A stretch of DNA of 30,499 nucleotides, taken from assembly GCA_910577095.1 (NCBI GenBank), contig CAJTLY010000003.1, positions 68,131 through 98,629 on the forward strand, written 5' to 3'. Position 1 is the first letter of the stretch. Each line of letters starts with the position of its first letter. This document shows positions 26,226 to 30,499 of this stretch, piece after piece. The translations under genes were made by a program, and so were the position numbers. The notes under the pieces are model-generated. The model was not told where the DNA came from and did not search any database. It saw only the letters and a list, made by a program, of their open reading frames with translations. The stretch comes from an uncultured Alphaproteobacteria bacterium. Lineage in GTDB: Bacteria > Pseudomonadota > Alphaproteobacteria > RF32 > CAG-239.

Positions 26226-26933
26226 ATGTTTTATCTGCGTCCGGCCAACCACCGCGGCCATACTTATACCGAGTGGCTGAACAGTTATCATAGTTTTTCG
26301 TTCGGTCAATATTACGATTCCCGTTATATGGGGTTCAGCGATCTGCGGGTCATCAATGACGATGTGATTGCGCCTGACGGCGGCTTTGATACTCATCCCC
26401 ATGACAATATGGAAATTGTCAGCATTGTAATATCGGGACGCTTAAAACATAAAGACAGCCTCGGTCACGAATCCGAACTGGTGGCCGGAGATGTTCAAAC
26501 GATGACCGCCGGTTGCGGAATTGAACATAGTGAATTTAATCCGTCGGAAAAAGAACCGGTTCATTTCCTGCAAATTTGGATTATTCCGCAACAGCGGGAG
26601 CTGGAACCCGATTATCAACAGCGTCGGTTTGCCGACGATAAAACGGACAATAATCTTTGTTTGTTAGTCTCGCCGGATGCGGCGGAAGAGTCGCTGCCGA
26701 TTCGTCAGGACGCCCGAATTTACCGAACCCGTCTCGAGGCGGAGAAAACGGTGGACTATTCGCTTGATGCCAAACGGGCGGTGTGGATTCAGATGATATC
26801 CGGCGCGGTTGAAGTGAGCGGGAACCTGCTGGTCGGCGGTGACGGCCTGGCCGTTTACAAAGAAGACAAACCGTTGCGTATCCGCGGCGTTGATACCTTG
26901 TCCGATTTTATATTATGCGACTTGCGCGGGTAA
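26226..26933 (+). CDS. Pirin family protein (YhhW-like bicupin)
   Basis: A 235-residue cytoplasmic bicupin, the normal length for YhhW-type pirins. The N-terminal cupin has H57 and H59 in the motif FDTHPHDNMEIV, and H101 and E103 in GIEHSEFN. These are the four metal ligands of the family at the same positions as in YhhW. The N-terminal RPANHRGHTYTEWLNSYHSFSFG is also typical. Some members have quercetin 2,3-dioxygenase activity in vitro; the natural substrate is unknown. A GAGAAGGAG ribosome-binding site precedes the ATG. The gene converges on the glycosyltransferase gene with 3 bases between stops. Confidence 0.9.
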   Translation: MFYLRPANHRGHTYTEWLNSYHSFSFGQYYDSRYMGFSDLRVINDDVIAPDGGFDTHPHDNMEIVSIVISGRLKHKDSLGHESELVAGDVQTMTAGCGIEHSEFNPSEKEPVHFLQIWIIPQQRELEPDYQQRRFADDKTDNNLCLLVSPDAAEESLPIRQDARIYRTRLEAEKTVDYSLDAKRAVWIQMISGAVEVSGNLLVGGDGLAVYKEDKPLRIRGVDTLSDFILCDLRG

Positions 26934-26936
26934 AAG

Positions 26937-27749
26937 TCAGCGCTCGCTGTCACGGCAGTTGAATTTCTGAATCGTTTCCGGACTGAGACGGGTTTTGTTC
27001 ATCCGTTTCATGGTACCGTTGTAAGCATAATTCAGAAAACAATACAATCGCTTGTAGGCAGGAAGGTTGTCTTCACGCAGGTAACGTTTGAGCGTGTTGA
27101 CAGCCATATGAATTTTATTGCCGGAGAGCTGGTTTTGCCGCACCCGATAAAGCATCAGTTCTTCGTTGAGACCATAGAACTTGTATCCCCGGTGAAACAG
27201 GCCGACCCAGGTTTTGGCATCTTCACAAAGTTCCCGTTCTTCCGGAAAACGGATATCCGGAATTTTTTCGCGATCGATCATGACGGTGGACAAGCCGATC
27301 TGAGTGGTTTTCATATATTGCACCAAATCGATTTCCGGATCGACTTCAACTTTTCCTTTGCTCAAAACTTCGCCTTTTTCGCTCATAAAGGCAAAACCGG
27401 TATGTGAAGCGGCGGCATCGTTTTGCCGCATAAACTCGACCTGTTTGCTCAGTTTTTCGCGCGACCATAAATCGTCCGAATCCAAAAAAGCGACATATCG
27501 GCCTTCGGCGGCTTCAATGCCACGGTTTCGGCAGGCGCCGACACCGCTGTTTTGCGGTTGGTTTATTACTCTGATTCTTTTGTCGGCGGCGGCATAAGCG
27601 GCGGCAACCGTTCCGCTGTTGTCGGTGGAGGCGTCGTTGACAATAATCATTTCCCAATCGGTGTAAGTTTGATTCAAAACCGACTGGACGGTGTGTTTGA
27701 GAAATTTTTCGCAGTTATAAACCGGGATGATCACGGAAACTTTGTCCAT
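26937..27749 (-). CDS. Family 2 glycosyltransferase
   Basis: A 270-residue GT-A-fold enzyme that transfers a sugar from a nucleotide-sugar to a surface glycan acceptor. The N-terminal domain shows VSVIIPVYNCEKFL, VNDASTDNS (nucleotide binding) and the metal-binding AFLDSDDLW (DxD-type). An acidic catalytic-region motif ELCEDAKTW lies near 192-200, and the C-terminus is basic. The length matches stand-alone GT2 proteins of O-antigen or capsule assembly, but no other glycan gene is adjacent and the sugar cannot be predicted. It has a near-consensus promoter and a GAAAGGGA ribosome-binding site on the minus strand. Confidence 0.9.
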   Translation of the reverse strand: MDKVSVIIPVYNCEKFLKHTVQSVLNQTYTDWEMIIVNDASTDNSGTVAAAYAAADKRIRVINQPQNSGVGACRNRGIEAAEGRYVAFLDSDDLWSREKLSKQVEFMRQNDAAASHTGFAFMSEKGEVLSKGKVEVDPEIDLVQYMKTTQIGLSTVMIDREKIPDIRFPEERELCEDAKTWVGLFHRGYKFYGLNEELMLYRVRQNQLSGNKIHMAVNTLKRYLREDNLPAYKRLYCFLNYAYNGTMKRMNKTRLSPETIQKFNCRDSER

Positions 27750-27785
27750 TGTAAAAAGTCCCTTTCAAATAAATTTGGATAACGC

Positions 27786-27814
27786 ATTATATTCCGAATT
27801 GCGTTTAATGTAAA
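27786..27814 (-). promoter_or_regulatory. Sigma70 promoter of the glycosyltransferase gene
   Basis: On the minus strand: TTTACA (27809-27814), 17 bases, TATAAT (27786-27791). It lies 36 bases upstream of the start codon. Confidence 0.75.
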
Positions 27815-27844
27815 ATAAAAATTCCGTCTTGTGATCGAAACTGA

Positions 27845-27887
27845 ACAAAAAATTGCCCCGTTAAAACCGTGTGGTTTTATACGGGGC
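27845..27887 (-). terminator. Rho-independent terminator of the 65-residue membrane-protein gene
   Basis: The stem is GCCCCGT-TAAAACC with its complement (27855-27868 with 27873-27887, one bulge; 4-base loop). On the minus strand it is followed by a T-rich tract (27845-27854). It begins 18 bases after the stop of the gene. Confidence 0.8.
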
Positions 27888-27905
27888 GGAGTTTATACTG
27901 AACAT

Positions 27906-28103
27906 TTATTTTTCTTCATAAGCAACCATAACGATGCTTCCGATTGCGCCGGTAAAAAAGCCGATTCCGGCGAATTTCCACAAAGTGACGCGCAGGTCGG
28001 GAGAAACGCATTGAATGTCTGCTGCCAGAACCACCAGGTTAAAAACGATTAAAGCAACGCTCAAACCAAGCAGCCAATTAAAAATTCTTGCTATCGTGTT
28101 CAT
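27906..28103 (-). CDS. Small two-span membrane protein, function unknown
   Basis: A 65-residue protein with two hydrophobic segments (about 8-28, FNWLLGLSVALIVFNLVVLA, and 43-60, FAGIGFFTGAIGSIVMVA) joined by a short loop with one cysteine, and ending in the acidic YEEK. I do not recognise the family. A near-consensus promoter upstream and a terminator downstream make it a self-contained transcript, which supports a real gene despite its size. The leader has no Shine-Dalgarno sequence. Confidence 0.7.
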   Translation of the reverse strand: MNTIARIFNWLLGLSVALIVFNLVVLAADIQCVSPDLRVTLWKFAGIGFFTGAIGSIVMVAYEEK

Positions 28104-28151
28104 AGTATAAGTTTTTTGGTTAATAAATAAAAATAATTTCTCTTAACCGTT

Positions 28152-28180
28152 ATAGTAGTTTGTTTTTGTCTTTTTGTCAA
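28152..28180 (-). promoter_or_regulatory. Near-consensus sigma70 promoter of the small membrane-protein gene
   Basis: On the minus strand: TTGACA (28175-28180), 17 bases, TACTAT (28152-28157). It starts within 20 bases of the boundary of the duplicated DNA at 28200. Confidence 0.75.
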
Positions 28181-28199
28181 ATGATTTTTTTGCCGGTCC

Positions 28200-28310
28200 A
28201 ATAAATTAAAATCATGACCAGGATAACAAAAGAAAATGCTTTTTCTCAATCCTCCTCAGTTAACGATGTATCAGCTTTAGCATTCAAAAGCTTTTTAAAT
28301 TCCCGATTAT
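28200..28310. repeat. Near-identical direct repeat, copy 1 (at least 111 bp)
   Basis: It matches 30389-30499 with a single difference (A at 28233, G at 30422). It spans the 3' end of the 185-residue gene plus 46 bases downstream of it. The match runs off the right edge of the window, so the true length is unknown. Confidence 0.93.
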
Positions 28311-28803
28311 TGATTTGAGCCAACTTTGTTAACTGATTTTTCTGATTACTCTGACAGTAGGGGATATTTGCCGTTTGAGCCTTCTGATTGAAAAACCATT
28401 TAACGAAGGCGTTTGCGGATAAAATCTGTCCCGCTTTTTGATATTTTTCAAATTGTTCTTTTTGAAGCTGTTTGAATGTTTGTTTGAAGGGTTCATATCT
28501 TTTGTTTTTTGCATTAGCGCGTTTGCAAGCTTCTTTTTTTCTATCTAAATGATACAAGACTTCTACAGAATTTACCCTCATCTCACTCCATTTTCTGCGT
28601 TCTTCAACCAAGACTGTCTCTGCCCACTCTGAAACCTGATTTTGGAGTTTCGGTAAACCACAAACTTGACGATGTTTCCTGAAAATAGAGTCTAACAGCC
28701 GCAGATGTTTATTTAAAATCATGTAAGTTTCATTTTTTTTTGAAAAGTCATTTATATTTGGATGTTTCATTGAATTTCTCATAAATATGGTCTTATAAAT
28801 CAT
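28246..28803 (-). CDS. Charged helical protein of unknown function (module gene X)
   Basis: A soluble protein of up to 185 residues, rich in Lys, Gln, Asn and Glu, probably largely helical (for example KQTFKQLQKEQFEKYQKAG). No signal peptide or membrane segment is visible. Possible starts are the ATGs at 28803, 28782 and 28770, none with a strong ribosome-binding site. I do not recognise the family. The last part of a near-identical copy lies directly upstream of the muramidase gene (30435 onward). In the complete module the gene would therefore be the first of a minus-strand pair with the muramidase. An adaptor or chaperone for it is conceivable but unproven. The copy described here has no muramidase gene after it. 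Base composition is A/T-rich, unlike the centre of the window. Confidence 0.65.
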   Translation of the reverse strand: MIYKTIFMRNSMKHPNINDFSKKNETYMILNKHLRLLDSIFRKHRQVCGLPKLQNQVSEWAETVLVEERRKWSEMRVNSVEVLYHLDRKKEACKRANAKNKRYEPFKQTFKQLQKEQFEKYQKAGQILSANAFVKWFFNQKAQTANIPYCQSNQKNQLTKLAQINNREFKKLLNAKADTSLTEED

Positions 28804-28923
28804 ACTTAAGAGATAAAAATTTTAATTTCAACTGAAGTGACTTTACAAAAGCGTCTGTTAGGCAAAACGGGAAGGCACAAATGTGACGAAGTTAACCAAT
28901 AGGAAAAACTTTTTAGAATTTAT

Positions 28924-28952
28924 TTGTACCGCTGCTTTTAGTTTGTTAAACT
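28924..28952 (+). promoter_or_regulatory. Candidate extended -10 promoter of the LprI-like gene
   Basis: TTGTAC (28924-28929), 17 bases, TAAACT (28947-28952), with TG one base before the -10. It would give a leader of about 30 bases before the ATG at 28989. Confidence 0.55.
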
Positions 28953-28988
28953 GTCAGAAAACGAATCATCAAGCAAAAAGGAAAGTGT

Positions 28989-29453
28989 ATGAAAATAATA
29001 TTTTTATTTTTAAGCTTTTGGGTATTGAATGTTGAAAATATTCAGGCAGAAGAACCAGTTAACGCAGAAAAAGGAATTCCGACAAAAATTGAACAGGATG
29101 TCGAAAGATATCAAAAAGAATGCTCTCAACAAGCTTATCCTGGTGATTATCGGGATCATATATATGCGTTGGCGGACGATTCTCTCAAACATGCCAATCA
29201 GAAATATCATCAGTGTATCAAGAAGATAATTATTGATAAAATTTCAAGTTTTGCTTCCAACGAAGAAAGCGTAAAAATGATTCAATCCTTAAATGAACTT
29301 CAAACCGGAATTTTGAATTTTTATGGGATTTTATATAATATGAGAAATGACGGTATCGTTGGCCGTCAAAAAAATGATGCCGCTCTGGGATATTATTACG
29401 ATATTATATTAGAGGACATCATTCAGTATGAGCAAAATCTTCAATATTACTAA
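28989..29453 (+). CDS. Exported LprI-like protein, candidate muramidase inhibitor/immunity protein
   Basis: A 154-residue protein with a signal peptide (MKIIFLFLSFWVLNV to IQA, cleaved near QAEEP). The mature part is helical, with two cysteines (QKECSQQ and YHQCIKK). The arrangement DDSLKHANQKYHQCIKK, then LNELQTGILNFYG, resembles the LprI/DUF1311 lysozyme-inhibitor pattern (LN-x-x-Y, then Q-x-x-W). The match is weak and I rate the family call at about 0.4. AAGGAAAG precedes the ATG. The gene runs towards the muramidase gene and overlaps its stop by 4 bases (29450-29453). A periplasmic protein beside a peptidoglycan hydrolase lacking a signal peptide fits an immunity role. Confidence 0.7.
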   Translation: MKIIFLFLSFWVLNVENIQAEEPVNAEKGIPTKIEQDVERYQKECSQQAYPGDYRDHIYALADDSLKHANQKYHQCIKKIIIDKISSFASNEESVKMIQSLNELQTGILNFYGILYNMRNDGIVGRQKNDAALGYYYDIILEDIIQYEQNLQYY

Positions 29454-30373
29454 GGATATTGTTTCAGCAATTCCAGGGCTTTATTTTTCTCCTTTTGAAA
29501 CCGTTTTTTTAAGTTATCTTTTATATTTTTTGAACTGTTTTTAAAGTAATGATCAACATCACTTCGTTCATTATAAATTTGATGGATTAGTTCCGCATCA
29601 CTTAAAGCGGATACATCGGTATTTCTGCCAAACCGTCGATGCATTACATGAGAAGCTCCGCCTTCTCCGTGTTGGGTTGCTGTTGAATATAACACATCCC
29701 GAATGACAGGAGATCTGTTATCCAAATTTATTCCTTTTATATCACTGATGTACTTTAATGTTGGATTTAATTTTTTATCAATAATAAAGTCTTGTTGTGA
29801 CAGTAAAAAGTCATTATTTTTAGATAAATCAGCCCAAATGTTTTTAAATTGAAGCTCTCCCCTCAATGCCGTGTTATTACCGCCGGCTTGCTGTAATCGG
29901 TGATAAAAATTTTGATAATTTGGGTGCTTTTGCAAATATCTTAAATAGTCTTTCATGGTTCCGTTTTTGGCCGCAATTTGATAAGTTCCGTAACTCCAGC
30001 CGCCTGTTTTATCCAAATTGCCATTGTTCCATAAGTTTTGGCCTTTATGAGATTCATAAAGCCCGCTAAGAGTGCCTAATGTGTAGGGGGCCGGTTTTAA
30101 ATCATAAGGTCGTCCCGCTTTATTATAAAACGGTGACCACATATTATTGGGGTATCCCCAAGCGCTTTCGGTCATGTAGATTTCTTGAGAAACGTTTGGT
30201 TGGATTTGTTCGTGAAACATTCCTAAGTTGGGGTTGTTATCGGCTAATTGCTTTTCTTGCAAATACTCTTTGTAAGCGGCATCATTTTTCACTAGACCAT
30301 GAGATGTTTGAATATATTGCGGTTCGCCGCCGTAAGCAATATCCTCCGGTACGGCTCTTGATCTATAAGTCAT
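29450..30373 (-). CDS. Predicted peptidoglycan muramidase, effector- or endolysin-like
   Basis: A 307-residue soluble protein without signal peptide. Residues about 1-100 form a variable N-terminal region. From about residue 103 the sequence matches the pattern of VgrG/phage-associated peptidoglycan hydrolases: GLYESHKG (candidate catalytic Glu), GGWSYGTYQIAAKNGTMKDYL, a middle with QFKNIWADL and QQDFIIDKKLNPTLKYI, then RSPVIRDVLYSTATQHGEGGA. I recall this combination from lysozyme-like domains in phage tail and type VI cargo proteins; it is not a database result. The start has a strong AAGGATAAGGAA ribosome-binding site. Upstream on the same strand is a second copy of gene X. No PAAR, VgrG, Hcp or phage structural gene is visible in the window, so the delivery route is unknown. 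Confidence 0.75.
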   Translation of the reverse strand: MTYRSRAVPEDIAYGGEPQYIQTSHGLVKNDAAYKEYLQEKQLADNNPNLGMFHEQIQPNVSQEIYMTESAWGYPNNMWSPFYNKAGRPYDLKPAPYTLGTLSGLYESHKGQNLWNNGNLDKTGGWSYGTYQIAAKNGTMKDYLRYLQKHPNYQNFYHRLQQAGGNNTALRGELQFKNIWADLSKNNDFLLSQQDFIIDKKLNPTLKYISDIKGINLDNRSPVIRDVLYSTATQHGEGGASHVMHRRFGRNTDVSALSDAELIHQIYNERSDVDHYFKNSSKNIKDNLKKRFQKEKNKALELLKQYP

Positions 30374-30388
30374 TTCCTTATCCTTTCA

Positions 30389-30499
30389 AATAAATTAAAA
30401 TCATGACCAGGATAACAAAAGGAAATGCTTTTTCTCAATCCTCCTCAGTTAACGATGTATCAGCTTTAGCATTCAAAAGCTTTTTAAATTCCCGATTAT
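30389..30499. repeat. Near-identical direct repeat, copy 2 (continues beyond the window)
   Basis: This is the second copy of 28200-28310, offset by 2,189 bases, with one mismatch. The left boundary falls in the leader of the muramidase gene, about 16 bases before its start codon. It indicates a recent segmental tandem duplication. Confidence 0.93.
30435..30499 (-). CDS. Second copy of module gene X, C-terminal fragment cut by the window edge
   Basis: The last 20 codons and the stop (TGA) are present and encode the same C-terminus as the 28246-28803 gene (NREFKKLLNAKADTSLTEED). The rest lies outside the window. It is 61 bases upstream of the muramidase start on the same strand, so the two probably form an operon. 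Confidence 0.75.
   Translation of the reverse strand, partial: NREFKKLLNAKADTSLTEED

Noticed and set aside
28200..28310. The 111-bp repeat as terminal repeat or attachment site of a mobile element
   Set aside because: It contains coding sequence of a gene, has no inverted termini, and no integrase or transposase is visible; segmental duplication explains it better.

Overview
The window comes from a Gram-negative bacterium. It has outer-membrane two-partner secretion, a YgiW/QseB/QseC-type two-component operon, an LplT-PlsC-Aas type phospholipid-repair fusion and signal peptides directed to a periplasm. The holin-like 3TM protein and the three-domain fusion fit an alphaproteobacterium, possibly host-associated, but this is inference. 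No rRNA, CRISPR array, insertion sequence or integrase was seen.

Left part (1-6800). A tRNA-Ala(CGC) with its terminator is followed by an ABC-F ATPase. Two minus-strand membrane-protein genes follow, the shorter resembling the C-terminal part of the longer, and they share an exact 85-bp direct repeat. Next is a ygiW-qseB-qseC operon, preceded by a CTTAA-N6-CTTAA element of the PmrA/QseB operator type. The QseC-like kinase has lost its G1 (DxGxG) ATP-binding box. A small membrane protein made of two copies of a holin-like unit follows under its own near-consensus promoter.

Centre (6801-21940). A two-partner secretion operon occupies about half of the window: a TpsB/FhaC-family outer-membrane translocator, whose start I move to a GTG at 6934, and a giant TpsA filamentous-haemagglutinin-like exoprotein of 4,412 residues. 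The exoprotein has at least fifteen repeats of roughly 50-70 residues and no recognisable C-terminal toxin. A bidirectional terminator separates it from a cold-shock protein gene with a structured leader.

Right part (21941-28200). An LplT-PlsC-Aas fusion is present whose acyl-ACP synthetase part is degenerate and truncated. Then come an unrecognised secreted protein with an operator-like inverted repeat in its promoter, a pirin, a family 2 glycosyltransferase and a 65-residue membrane protein.

Far right (28200-30499). This stretch is visibly richer in A+T and looks acquired. It holds a predicted peptidoglycan muramidase without signal peptide (minus strand) converging on, and overlapping, a secreted LprI-like protein (plus strand). 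An unrecognised charged protein has one complete copy and the start of a near-identical second copy flanking the pair. I read this as a candidate duplicated peptidoglycan-effector/immunity module; it is the most interesting part of the window. Shorter regulatory features include several near-consensus sigma70 promoters, three of them serving genes with A/T-rich leaders lacking a Shine-Dalgarno sequence.
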